Made by a program: the position numbers and the translations under genes
The notes under the pieces: model-generated
What the model was told of the DNA's origin: nothing
What the model saw: only the letters and a program-made list of their open reading frames with translations
The model's database searches: none
Shown here: positions 8,861-16,270 of the stretch, piece after piece
Layout of the letters: every line of letters starts with the position of its first letter
Position numbering within the stretch: the stretch's first letter is position 1
DNA from: Bacillota bacterium
GTDB taxonomy: Bacteria; Bacillota; Clostridia; Peptostreptococcales; Anaerovoracaceae
NCBI GenBank assembly: GCA_029218545.1
Contig: JAQXRN010000262.1
Span: forward strand, 1-42,674
DNA: 42,674 bases
Reading direction: 5' to 3'

Positions 8861-10792
8861 TTAGCTTACAACCTCGCCATCAGGTGCAGTTGTAGTAACA
8901 ATCTCACATCTCTTGCCGTTTTCAGCAAACAGAATCATACCCTTTGATTCCATACCGCGAAGAGCTCTTGGTTTAAGGTTTGCAACAACGATAACCTTCT
9001 GACCAACCATTTCTTCAGGCTTGAAATCTTCTGCAACACCGCTTACAATCTGACGCACTTCAGTTCCCATCTTAACCTGGAATACTAAAAGCTTATCAGC
9101 CTTAGGGTGCTTTTCTGCTTTCTGAATAAGACCTACTCTGAAGTCGATTTTGTCGAAATCATCAAAAGTGATTTCCGGCTTTAATTCCAATGGAACATTT
9201 GCAGGTTCCTTTGAAGGATTCAGCTTTGCAAGCTCCTCAAGTTCCTTTTCGATGTCAAGTCTAGGGAATATTGGGTTGCCCTTCTTAACCTGTTCACCGG
9301 CCATCATCTCAAAGGTGAATGCATCTTCCCATGCAACATCGGAATACCATAGGCCCATCTGCTTTCTGATTTCCTTTGAAGTAGTGTGCATGAATGGGTA
9401 GATGAGAATTGAGATGATTCTCAAAGCTTCAGCAAGGTTGTGCATTACTGTGTCAAGTTCTGCTTTCTTAGCTTCATCCTTTGCAAGTACCCAAGGTGCC
9501 TTTTCATCAATGTATTTATTGGCTCTTCTAACAAGAATCCAGATTTCTTCAAGAGCCATGTTAAATGCAAACTTGTCCATCTGCGCTTCAACTTTTGCAG
9601 CTGCACCGGTTGCAACAGCCTTTAAGTCAGCATCTATTTCGTCAGAAGTAGTTGCCATTGGAACCTTTCCGTCGCAGTATTTTTCAATCATAGAAACTGT
9701 TCTTGAAACAAGGTTGCCAAGGTCGTTAGCCAGGTCATAGTTCATTCTCTTCAGCATTACTTCGTTAGTAAATACTCCATCCTGTCCAAAGGTATATTCG
9801 CGAAGTAAGAAGTATTTAAGAGCATCGATTCCGTATCTGTCGATTAATACAACAGGGTCTACCACGTCGTTACCCTTTGCAGCCTTGGATTTTGAAACCT
9901 TTTCGCCGCCAAGTAATAGCCATCCGTGACCAAGCACCTGCTTAGGAAGAGGTAAACCCGCACTCATAAGCATTGCAGGCCAGATGATGGAGTGGAATCT
10001 TACGATTTCCTTACCTACAAGGTGAACATTTGCAGGCCAGTACTTGTCATATAGTTCAGGCTCATCTGGATATCCCAGTGCAGTTATATAGTTTGTAAGA
10101 GCATCCAGCCATACATAGATTACATGCTTTTCATCGATTGGAACAGGGATTCCCCAGTCAAATGTGGATCTTGAAATACAAAGATCATCAAGGCCCTGAT
10201 TTATGAAAGCAACCATTTCGTTTCTTCTGCTTTCTGGCTGAAGAAATTCAGGATTGTTTGCAAATAAGTCAAGCAAAGGCTGCGCATATTTTGAAAGCTT
10301 GAAGAAGTAAGCTTCTTCCTTTGCTGCCTGTACAGGTCTTCCGCAGTCCGGGCAGCAGCCGTTTACAAGCTGGCTTTCTGTCCAGAATGATTCGCATGGA
10401 GTGCAGTAAAGGCCTTCGTACTCACCTTTGTAAATATCTCCGTTTTCATACATCTTCATGAAAATTTTCTGTACTCTTTCAACGTGACGAGGCTCTGTAG
10501 TTCTGATGAAATCATCATAGGATATTTCCATTGTCTTCCACAGTTCCTTGATTCCTGCAACTACTTCATCAACATACTGCTGAGGAGTTACGCCCTTTGC
10601 CTTTGCAAGAGTTTCTATCTTCTGGCCGTGTTCATCTGTTCCTGTCAGGAAGCGAACATCATATCCGCATAATCTCTTAAATCTCGCCATTGCGTCAGCC
10701 ATAACCGTACAGTAAGTATGTCCTACATGTAAGTTTGAGCTTGGGTAATAAATTGGCGTAGTAATATAATAAGTTCCTTTATTATTTGTCAT
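8861..10792 (-). CDS. metG: Methionyl-tRNA synthetase
   Basis: Class I aminoacyl-tRNA synthetase charging tRNA-Met in the cytoplasm. At 643 residues it contains the HIGH-equivalent NLHVGHTYCTV (about residue 20), a zinc knuckle with two CxxC pairs (CTPC and CPDC, about 127-148) and the KMSKS-equivalent EKVSKS (about 300). An anticodon-binding helical domain follows, and the C-terminal tRNA-binding OB domain (ITFDDFDKIDFRVGLIQKAEKHPKADKL) is present. Its start overlaps the stop of a 50-residue membrane peptide upstream, and the ribosome site AGGAGGAAAAA lies inside that small gene. Confidence 0.97.
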   Translation of the reverse strand: MTNNKGTYYITTPIYYPSSNLHVGHTYCTVMADAMARFKRLCGYDVRFLTGTDEHGQKIETLAKAKGVTPQQYVDEVVAGIKELWKTMEISYDDFIRTTEPRHVERVQKIFMKMYENGDIYKGEYEGLYCTPCESFWTESQLVNGCCPDCGRPVQAAKEEAYFFKLSKYAQPLLDLFANNPEFLQPESRRNEMVAFINQGLDDLCISRSTFDWGIPVPIDEKHVIYVWLDALTNYITALGYPDEPELYDKYWPANVHLVGKEIVRFHSIIWPAMLMSAGLPLPKQVLGHGWLLLGGEKVSKSKAAKGNDVVDPVVLIDRYGIDALKYFLLREYTFGQDGVFTNEVMLKRMNYDLANDLGNLVSRTVSMIEKYCDGKVPMATTSDEIDADLKAVATGAAAKVEAQMDKFAFNMALEEIWILVRRANKYIDEKAPWVLAKDEAKKAELDTVMHNLAEALRIISILIYPFMHTTSKEIRKQMGLWYSDVAWEDAFTFEMMAGEQVKKGNPIFPRLDIEKELEELAKLNPSKEPANVPLELKPEITFDDFDKIDFRVGLIQKAEKHPKADKLLVFQVKMGTEVRQIVSGVAEDFKPEEMVGQKVIVVANLKPRALRGMESKGMILFAENGKRCEIVTTTAPDGEVVS

Positions 10793-10934
10793 TTTTTCCT
10801 CCTGTGACCTTTTTCAAAACTTTATCTGTCGCTGCAATAAGCGCAACGCCTGCGGCAAGTCCAACACCTAATATTTGAAAAACTGCCTTGCCAAGGTCTT
10901 TAGTATTTACTTCCGGCGTTTCTGCCTTAGTCAT
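10782..10934 (-). CDS. Small hydrophobic protein (50 residues)
   Basis: This ORF is too short for the track. It starts MTKAETPEVN, has one probable membrane helix (AVFQILGVGLAAGVALIAA, residues about 17-35) and ends in a basic tail (KVLKKVTGGKNDK). It overlaps the end of the cytidylate-kinase-like gene by 8 bases and the metG start by 11 bases, in a different frame from each. These tight overlaps suggest genuine translation and coupling, but no family is recognised. The function is unknown; a small membrane anchor or regulator is only a guess. Confidence 0.6.
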   Translation of the reverse strand: MTKAETPEVNTKDLGKAVFQILGVGLAAGVALIAATDKVLKKVTGGKNDK

Positions 10935-11559
10935 CCCTATTTTCATCTCTGTATGTTCTTCTTTCTACATATTCAGCAATAAGTTCTGCAGCTTCCTCTT
11001 CAGATATGTAGCTGCTGTTTATGGACAGGTTATAATTCTTATATTCTCCCCACTTCTGGCAAGTGTGGTAGTTGTAGTAGTTCTGTCTTGCCTTATCGTA
11101 TGTGGCAACAATCTGTGCAGCCTTTGCAGGATCATCTCCGTACCGCTCTACTGCTCTTTTAATTCTGTCTTCAGTTTCCGCATAGATGAAGACGTTTGTC
11201 ACTCCCGGCATGTCCTTTAGAACGTAGTCCGCACAGCGTCCAACGATGACACCTTCGTTTTCTTCTCCAATTTTCTTAATAACTTGGAACTGTGCAAGGA
11301 AAAGCTTTTCGTTGACGGAAAGAGGACTTGCACCAATTCCTTCGCTGAAATTCAATGCAGATGCAAGGTTGTAGGCGAAGCTACTCTTAGCCTTCAGTTC
11401 TGCACTTTCAATCAACTCTCTGGAAAAACCGCTTTCTTCAACGGCCTTGTCGATAATTTCCTTGTCGTAAAAAGGTACGCCCAGTTTATCTGCAAGCAGC
11501 TTACCGATTATTCTGCCGCCGCTGCCGTACTCACGGCTGATTGTTATTAATTTTTTCAT
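10927..11559 (-). CDS. Cytidylate kinase-like family protein
   Basis: A 210-residue P-loop protein of the cytidylate-kinase-like group (Cytidylate_kin2). The N-terminus ITISREYGSGGRIIGKLLADKLGVPFYDKEII carries the atypical P-loop typical of this family, followed by VIVGRCADYVL and a basic lid region. Members are common in Clostridia beside unrelated housekeeping genes; the true substrate is not established. The track start (11625) lies inside the aspartokinase gene. The ATG at 11559 is preceded by GAGGAG and lies 1 base past the aspartokinase stop, so I use that. Confidence 0.85.
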   Translation of the reverse strand: MKKLITISREYGSGGRIIGKLLADKLGVPFYDKEIIDKAVEESGFSRELIESAELKAKSSFAYNLASALNFSEGIGASPLSVNEKLFLAQFQVIKKIGEENEGVIVGRCADYVLKDMPGVTNVFIYAETEDRIKRAVERYGDDPAKAAQIVATYDKARQNYYNYHTCQKWGEYKNYNLSINSSYISEEEAAELIAEYVERRTYRDENRDD

Positions 11560-11560
11560 T

Positions 11561-12892
11561 TTACTCCTCCTCAACAAAGGCTTCATAGATGGCTCTGATT
11601 GCCTTCTGGAAATCCTTGTTTTCAACCCCTACAATAATATTCATTTCGCTGGAACCCTGGTCTATCATTCTGATGTTTACACCAGCCTCACCAAGTGCAT
11701 TAAACAAGGTAGCGGATACGCCAGGTCTGTATGACATTCTATGTCCAACTGTTGCAATCAATGCCATATCTTCAAAGACATCTATGCTGTCCGGCTGAAG
11801 TCTCTGTCTGAATGCATCAAGAACCTCATCCAGTCTGTCTCCTAAAGAATCATTTGACATTACAACGGAGACTGTATCTATACCACTTGGAAGGTGCTCA
11901 AAGTTGATGTCATAGTCATCGAGGATTCCAAGAATACGTCTTACGAAACCTCTTTCGGCACTCATCATGTTCTTGTAAAGAGCAACTACCGTAAAGTTCT
12001 TGCTGCCTGCAATACCTGTGATAATCGGACCATCGTCATCCATGCCGTGGTGATAACCTTCAGCAGTTATCATTGTGCCCGGATCCTCAGGCTTATTTGT
12101 ATTTCTTATGTTGATAGGAACATTTGCCATTCTGGCAGGATAAATCGCGTCTTCGTGAAGAACGCTTGCTCCCATATATGAAAGTTCTCTAAGTTCTTTG
12201 TATGATACATTTGAAATCTGCTTAGGATTTTTAACGATTCTTGGGTCTGCCATCAAAAATCCGGAAACATCTGTCCAGTTTTCGTAAACATCTGCTCCGA
12301 TTGCTCTTGCAACCAGGGAACCTGTAATATCAGAACCACCCCTTGAAAAAGTCTTCACATTGCCATCAGGTGTTGAACCATAAAATCCGGGAATAACTGC
12401 ATTTTCATGCTTTTCGAGTTCTTCCTTTAAAGCTTTATCGGTTTCTTCAATCATAAGTCTGCCCTTTGCATCAAACTTGATTAAGTCCTTTGCATCTACA
12501 AAATCAAATCCAAGGAATGCTGCAATAAGAACAGCATTTAGATATTCTCCTCTTGATGCGATGTAATCAGCTGTTGGATTTTTCTTTAAATTTTCTCTTA
12601 TTTCATCGAGATGTGCCATCAGATCCACGTCGACGCCGAGATTAAGCTTAACAGCCATATATCTATCTGCAACAACCTGAAAAACCTGGTCGTAAGGTAA
12701 GTTATGGTCAATATGTGTCTTGCACAGATATAGCAGGTCTGTAATCTTGTTATCACTATCAAAACGCTTACCGGGTGCTGAAACTACGATAAACTTTCTG
12801 TCAGGATCCTGCTCAATAATCTGCTTAGTTTTTGTTAGTTGAATTCCGTCGGCAACAGATGAGCCACCGAACTTAGCTACTTTTATACCCAT
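11561..12892 (-). CDS. Aspartate kinase
   Basis: Phosphorylates aspartate in the first step to lysine, threonine and methionine. The 443-residue protein opens with KVAKFGGSSVADG (kinase nucleotide/aspartate site), then FIVVSAPGKR, SRGEYLNAVLIA, FSRGGSDITGSLVA and GASVLHEDAIYPA. Two C-terminal ACT domains follow (about 305-370 and 380-443, e.g. ATVGHRMSYRPG and IRMIDQGSSEMNIIVGV), so allosteric control by an amino acid is expected. It is monofunctional, with no homoserine dehydrogenase part. A GGAGGAGA ribosome site and a good promoter precede it; I see no L-box lysine riboswitch. Which isozyme it is cannot be said. Confidence 0.93.
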   Translation of the reverse strand: MGIKVAKFGGSSVADGIQLTKTKQIIEQDPDRKFIVVSAPGKRFDSDNKITDLLYLCKTHIDHNLPYDQVFQVVADRYMAVKLNLGVDVDLMAHLDEIRENLKKNPTADYIASRGEYLNAVLIAAFLGFDFVDAKDLIKFDAKGRLMIEETDKALKEELEKHENAVIPGFYGSTPDGNVKTFSRGGSDITGSLVARAIGADVYENWTDVSGFLMADPRIVKNPKQISNVSYKELRELSYMGASVLHEDAIYPARMANVPINIRNTNKPEDPGTMITAEGYHHGMDDDGPIITGIAGSKNFTVVALYKNMMSAERGFVRRILGILDDYDINFEHLPSGIDTVSVVMSNDSLGDRLDEVLDAFRQRLQPDSIDVFEDMALIATVGHRMSYRPGVSATLFNALGEAGVNIRMIDQGSSEMNIIVGVENKDFQKAIRAIYEAFVEEE

Positions 12893-12943
12893 CTTAGGTC
12901 TCCTCCAAAGTCTATAGTCAAAATCTTATGTATCTAGCCTTTT

Positions 12944-12972
12944 ATTATATTACACACACACGGTTTTTTCAA
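12944..12972 (-). promoter_or_regulatory. Sigma-A-type promoter of the aspartokinase operon
   Basis: On the minus strand TTGAAA and TATAAT are separated by 17 bases, and the spacer contains a short GT repeat. It lies about 50 bp ahead of the aspartokinase start. Confidence 0.65.
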
Positions 12973-13028
12973 TATTTTTTGTATGTATAAACAAAAAAAG
13001 ACCTGTAATTTGTCTTGAATATTATAAA

Positions 13029-13085
13029 AAAGACCACAGAAGTGACATTTGGTACATTAGTATTAATATGCCATCCCATGGTCTC
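13029..13085 (-). terminator. Possible terminator after the hypothetical/ECF pair
   Basis: On the minus strand, AGACCA and TGGTCT are complementary arms followed by TTTTTT, just past the stop of the 181-residue gene. The loop is long (about 40 bases), so this is a weak call. Confidence 0.4.
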
Positions 13086-13093
13086 TTGTTAAC

Positions 13094-13639
13094 CTATACC
13101 TTCTGGTATTTTAACAATATTTCTTTTTTTACTATTCTGTAGGCAGGCTTTTCGACCTCCCTGTAGCCGGCACTGTGATGCACAGGTCTTACTCTTTCTA
13201 GCCTATAACGATCAAGATATTCTTTCCAATCATCAGGAGAAAAATCCAAATTAACTGAAGCATCCCCTTCAGCCTCCTGCAAAGCTTCCTGCGCCATTTC
13301 AGCTCTATGCCAGAACTCATCATCTCTTTTTTGTCCTTCTACTGATGCCGTCCATGCCGATTCGCAAAAGACCTTAAAAAGTATTGTTTTATCAAGACCC
13401 GCCTGTTTCCAGCCTGCGAAGTTTACTCTTACCGTTTCTTCAGAAATCGGTTCGTAAAGAGGCACATTATCCGGCTCCGTCATTTCATACTCTTCATTGA
13501 AAAATGCTTCAGCTCTTTCAACATTCTCCAGTATATGCTCTGCTCCATAAGTCGCCTGAAACAATAGCTTTACCACATCCTGCGGCATCATAGACGGATG
13601 GTTTATCATCTGTTGTTTAAGAATATCTTTAAAATTCAT
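13094..13639 (-). CDS. Hypothetical protein, coupled to ECF S component
   Basis: I do not recognise this 181-residue protein. It is soluble, acidic in the middle and basic at the C-terminus, with no signal peptide or membrane helix. Its N-terminus reads DILKQQMINHPSMMPQDVVKLLFQATYGAEHIL and the tail has RVRPVHHSAGYREVEKPAYRIV. Two His and conserved-looking aromatic residues in the tail could form an active site, but this is speculation. Its ATG overlaps the stop of the ECF S component as TAATG, implying translational coupling and a shared role, for example processing the imported vitamin or metabolite. Confidence 0.75.
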   Translation of the reverse strand: MNFKDILKQQMINHPSMMPQDVVKLLFQATYGAEHILENVERAEAFFNEEYEMTEPDNVPLYEPISEETVRVNFAGWKQAGLDKTILFKVFCESAWTASVEGQKRDDEFWHRAEMAQEALQEAEGDASVNLDFSPDDWKEYLDRYRLERVRPVHHSAGYREVEKPAYRIVKKEILLKYQKV

Positions 13640-14160
13640 TATTTCTGCCTCTTAGCTACCATTACAATTACAGGAATGATGATTATCTGTAGGATAATTC
13701 CAGGAATCGCCTGAAGCAATGCTCCTCCGATAAACATCTGCCATGTGAACGGATTGGACGTTACTCCTGCAATTACCATTCTTGCTATTCCCCATACTAC
13801 ACGGCCTGTTACCATTGCGCCTAAAAGTGAAACATAGATGTTAACTTTATTCTTTGGCAGCACCTTATATAAAATGCTAGCCACAATTCCGTAGGTTGCA
13901 AGTTCAAAAGCCATGGCAATGCCGAAAGGCATAGGCGGCATGGGAAACAATGCAAATCTAAGAAGCGGTGCTATAAATCCCACCAGGCCTGCCCACTGCC
14001 AACTTACAAAGAAGGCACATAGCAATACAGGAATATGCATAGGGCAAAGCATGCTTCCTATGCTTGGAATCTGACCTGTTAAAAAAGGCAGTAATAGTGC
14101 CAATGCAAGGCACATAGCTGAAATAGTTACTTGATATACTTGTGTTTTTTCATTTTTCAT
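13639..14160 (-). CDS. ECF transporter S component (substrate-binding membrane subunit)
   Basis: A 173-residue integral membrane protein with five or six hydrophobic segments and the typical S-component look: a short cytoplasmic N-terminus, a first helix with small residues (ISAMCLALALLLPFL), and then GSMLCPMHIPVLLCAFFVSW and MAFELATYGIVASILYKVL. Such proteins bind a vitamin or related micronutrient and work with a shared EcfA-EcfA'-EcfT energising module, which is not in this window. The substrate is unknown. The upstream region is strongly structured and could hold a ligand-responsive leader. Confidence 0.85.
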   Translation of the reverse strand: MKNEKTQVYQVTISAMCLALALLLPFLTGQIPSIGSMLCPMHIPVLLCAFFVSWQWAGLVGFIAPLLRFALFPMPPMPFGIAMAFELATYGIVASILYKVLPKNKVNIYVSLLGAMVTGRVVWGIARMVIAGVTSNPFTWQMFIGGALLQAIPGIILQIIIIPVIVMVAKRQK

Positions 14161-14175
14161 TTTATAACCCTTTCC

Positions 14176-14219
14176 GCCTTATAATGTCTGTAAGGATTCT
14201 CCTTCTGTCATAATAAGGC
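14176..14219 (-). promoter_or_regulatory. Structured leader immediately before the ECF S gene
   Basis: On the minus strand a 7-bp outer stem GCCTTAT/ATAAGGC encloses an AAGGA-GAA-TCCTT hairpin, and the structure ends a few bases before the ribosome site. It does not match a riboswitch consensus that I can recall. A regulatory role is inferred from position only. Confidence 0.4.
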
Positions 14220-14226
14220 AAAAAAC

Positions 14227-14276
14227 AAAGATACAAGCAGGCCCTTCAGGACCTGACCTGTACCTTCTGGTATCTT
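14227..14276 (-). terminator. Terminator-like branched structure after DUF3842 gene
   Basis: On the minus strand, AAGATAC and GTATCTT close a structure containing a 7-bp hairpin with a TGAA loop (CAGGTCC/GGGCCTG). TTTG and TTTTTT follow. The first arm overlaps the DUF3842 stop codon. It could end that operon or act as an attenuator for the ECF gene. Confidence 0.55.
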
Positions 14277-14688
14277 AAGCTTCTGCTAATTCTCTGATTT
14301 TTTCGATTGCAAGAGCAATGAGTTCAGATGTGGATTTGTCATCTACACCGATTACAATGTTGTTGCATTTATTTACCGGAAGCAAAATCTTCTTTGCTTC
14401 GCTCTGGCCTATGGCCTTAGCCATCTTTGGAGTTATCTCTCCAAGGAGCGAGTCTGCAATGGCAATTCCTATAGGTCCTACGATAATGTCTGATTTTCTT
14501 GCACCAACCACTACTGCGTTTTCTCCCGTTGCGCCGTTTGTGGCTCCCGCTTTTAGCATGGCGGTTGTTGCCATTGTATTTGTTCCGACAGCGGTGATTT
14601 CTGCTTCAGGAAGAACTTTTTTTACTGCTTCAACCAGATTCTTCCCAAGGAGACCACCCTGACCGTCAATTATCATTATCTTCTTCAT
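14275..14688 (-). CDS. DUF3842 family protein
   Basis: A 137-residue protein matching the DUF3842 family, which is found in many Clostridia and has no known function. The N-terminus KIMIIDGQGGLLGKNLVEAV looks like a nucleotide-binding beta-loop-helix with a GQGGxxG turn. Further on it has ATTAMLKAGATNGATGENAVVV and GPIGIAIADSLLGEITP. The fold resembles a small Rossmann-like domain. Its start overlaps the stop of the upstream membrane protein gene (TAATG), so the two are coupled. Confidence 0.8.
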   Translation of the reverse strand: MKKIMIIDGQGGLLGKNLVEAVKKVLPEAEITAVGTNTMATTAMLKAGATNGATGENAVVVGARKSDIIVGPIGIAIADSLLGEITPKMAKAIGQSEAKKILLPVNKCNNIVIGVDDKSTSELIALAIEKIRELAEA

Positions 14689-15224
14689 TATTTTTTATCT
14701 TTCTTCGCTTTTTTGTTTTCTCTCTCTTCTTGGTCTTTCTTCTCAAGATCCGCAATCATTGCGGCATTAAGCTCCTTCTGGACCCTTTTTACATCAGATT
14801 CTTCTGAAATATCAACTATTTGAGTCATCCAGACCATATTTTTATACCAGCCCTTTGACAGCTTGTCTATGACAGCCTTGCTGTAAAGAGGTGCTTTCAA
14901 ATTAGCTCGAATCAGATACACTCTTACGACCATGCCAAAGCTGTAACTTTTAATCTCAAAGACACTGTTTTCGTGCCCGAAGACCTTCAAGACAGCTTTC
15001 ATGTCTTTTACTATGTCCTCGCTGATTATATACATTCTGCCTCTGCTGCATATTATGAAAAATGCCGCTCCGAACAGCAATGCAAGTACAAATGCTGTTG
15101 TCCTGCCAAAAGGAATCTGTGTTGCAGCATACATTGCAGCCGACGGAACGCACCAGAGCCACCTGAGTTTTTCAAGCAGACGGCTGTTTTTCTCAGCTTT
15201 GTTTATAACTCCAACTTTATTCAT
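14688..15224 (-). CDS. Hypothetical membrane protein
   Basis: A 178-residue protein I do not recognise. Two adjacent membrane helices are visible (about residues 22-38 and 43-60, LRWLWCVPSAAMYAATQ and TTAFVLALLFGAAFFIICS). A cytoplasmic-looking domain follows (SFGMVVRVYLIRANLKAPLY), and the tail is highly charged and Lys/Glu-rich (about residues 155-178). It is preceded by a GTGAGGT ribosome site and translationally coupled to the DUF3842 gene. Confidence 0.75.
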   Translation of the reverse strand: MNKVGVINKAEKNSRLLEKLRWLWCVPSAAMYAATQIPFGRTTAFVLALLFGAAFFIICSRGRMYIISEDIVKDMKAVLKVFGHENSVFEIKSYSFGMVVRVYLIRANLKAPLYSKAVIDKLSKGWYKNMVWMTQIVDISEESDVKRVQKELNAAMIADLEKKDQEERENKKAKKDKK

Positions 15225-15273
15225 AAATACCTCACAATTTCTATCTCCCTATTATATGCAATTTCCTCAAGCA

Positions 15274-15302
15274 TTGCAATATAAAACATGCCATGATATA
15301 AT
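15274..15302 (+). promoter_or_regulatory. Promoter of deoC
   Basis: TTGCAA, a 17-base spacer and a perfect TATAAT lie about 27 bp before the deoC ATG. A GGAGG ribosome site is in between. Confidence 0.75.
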
Positions 15303-15329
15303 GGAAAAGATGAAATTTGGAGGTATAAC

Positions 15330-16001
15330 ATGAGCTTAAGTAAACCATTAAATAAATATTTCGATCACACTATTCTTAAGGCTGATGCAAGCACAGCACA
15401 GATTGAAGAGCTTTGCAAGGAAGCTTTAGAATATGATTTTTATTCAGTATGCGTTAACTCTTCCAACGTGGCTCTTTGCAAGGAAATGCTTGAAGGTTCA
15501 GATGTGAAAGTATGTGCTGTAGTAGGATTCCCTCTAGGTGCATGCACTACAAAGACCAAGGTCTTCGAAACAGAAGAAGCTTGTAAGGACGGGGCAGGAG
15601 AAATCGACATGGTTATCAACATCGGTGCCCTGAAGGAAGGTGCAGTTGACTTCGTCAGAGAGGATATCAAGGCAGTTGTTGACACGGCAGCTAAATACGA
15701 CGCTATCGTCAAGGTAATCATAGAAACCTGCCTGTTAACTGACGATGAAAAGGTTCTTGCATGCCAGCTTTCTGAGGATGCTAAGGCTGCATTTGTTAAG
15801 ACATCAACAGGCTTCTCAACAGGTGGTGCTACTGCTTCAGATATCGCCCTGATGAGAAAAACAGTTGGTGATAGACTTCAGGTTAAAGCCAGCGGTGGAA
15901 TCAGAAGCTATGAAGCGGTTATGGCTATGATTGATGCCGGTGCTGACAGAGTCGGTGCATCTGCTTCCGTTGCAATTATGGAAGACAGCAAAACTCGTTA
16001 A
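15330..16001 (+). CDS. deoC: Deoxyribose-phosphate aldolase
   Basis: Class I aldolase splitting 2-deoxyribose-5-phosphate into glyceraldehyde-3-phosphate and acetaldehyde in deoxynucleoside catabolism. The 223-residue protein has [11 protein letters not shown] at the N-terminus, VVGFPLGA, the Schiff-base region [14 protein letters not shown] (Lys about 153) and the second catalytic Lys in VKASGGIR (about 183). No other deoxynucleoside salvage gene (deoD, pdp, cdd) is beside it. A 56-residue membrane peptide follows closely and is probably cotranscribed. Confidence 0.96.
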   Translation: MSLSKPLNKYFDHTILKADASTAQIEELCKEALEYDFYSVCVNSSNVALCKEMLEGSDVKVCAVVGFPLGACTTKTKVFETEEACKDGAGEIDMVINIGALKEGAVDFVREDIKAVVDTAAKYDAIVKVIIETCLLTDDEKVLACQLSEDAKAAFVKTSTGFSTGGATASDIALMRKTVGDRLQVKASGGIRSYEAVMAMIDAGADRVGASASVAIMEDSKTR

Positions 16002-16022
16002 TTGGTAGAGGGGTGTTAAAAA

Positions 16023-16193
16023 ATGAAAGAAAGAACAATGAATTTATTCAAAGCCGCCTTTGGTCTGTTCGTGGCGGTGGGCTGCATTGCTCTGAAGGTT
16101 ACAGGAACAGTAGATAAGATGTATCCGTATATCGGCGCTGCATTAGGTCTGTTTGTAGCTGTAAACTTCGTAAAGAAAGCTTTTGAAGATTAA
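16023..16193 (+). CDS. Small membrane protein (56 residues)
   Basis: Too short for the ORF track. It starts MKERTMNLFK and has two hydrophobic stretches (FGLFVAVGCIALKV and YIGAALGLFVAVNFV), so a hairpin of two membrane helices is likely. It begins 22 bases after deoC with a GAGGGGTG ribosome site and ends just before a strong terminator, which supports it as a real second gene of the deoC transcript. No family or function is recognised. Confidence 0.65.
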   Translation: MKERTMNLFKAAFGLFVAVGCIALKVTGTVDKMYPYIGAALGLFVAVNFVKKAFED

Positions 16194-16205
16194 TAGCATA
16201 AAGCT

Positions 16206-16243
16206 AAGGCTCGTTCCGAGGAGAACGAGCCTTTTGATTTTTT
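16206..16243 (+). terminator. Terminator after deoC and the 56-residue gene
   Basis: A 10-bp stem AAGGCTCGTT / AACGAGCCTT is followed by TTGATTTTTTT. It separates the deoC unit from the convergent surface protein gene. Confidence 0.85.
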
Positions 16244-16270
16244 TGCTATTCAATTTGAAGCCTAGCCACA

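Noticed and set aside
12893-13093. Lysine (L-box) riboswitch before aspartokinase
   Set aside because: The predicted promoter lies about 50 bp before the start, leaving no room for an aptamer of about 170 bases, and no L-box core sequence is visible.
13097-14272. Thirteen-base repeat TACCTTCTGGTAT at two sites as a mobile element end
   Set aside because: The first copy is inside coding sequence and the second in a terminator-like hairpin; the word is itself a short palindrome, and no transposase or target duplication is present. Coincidence is simplest.
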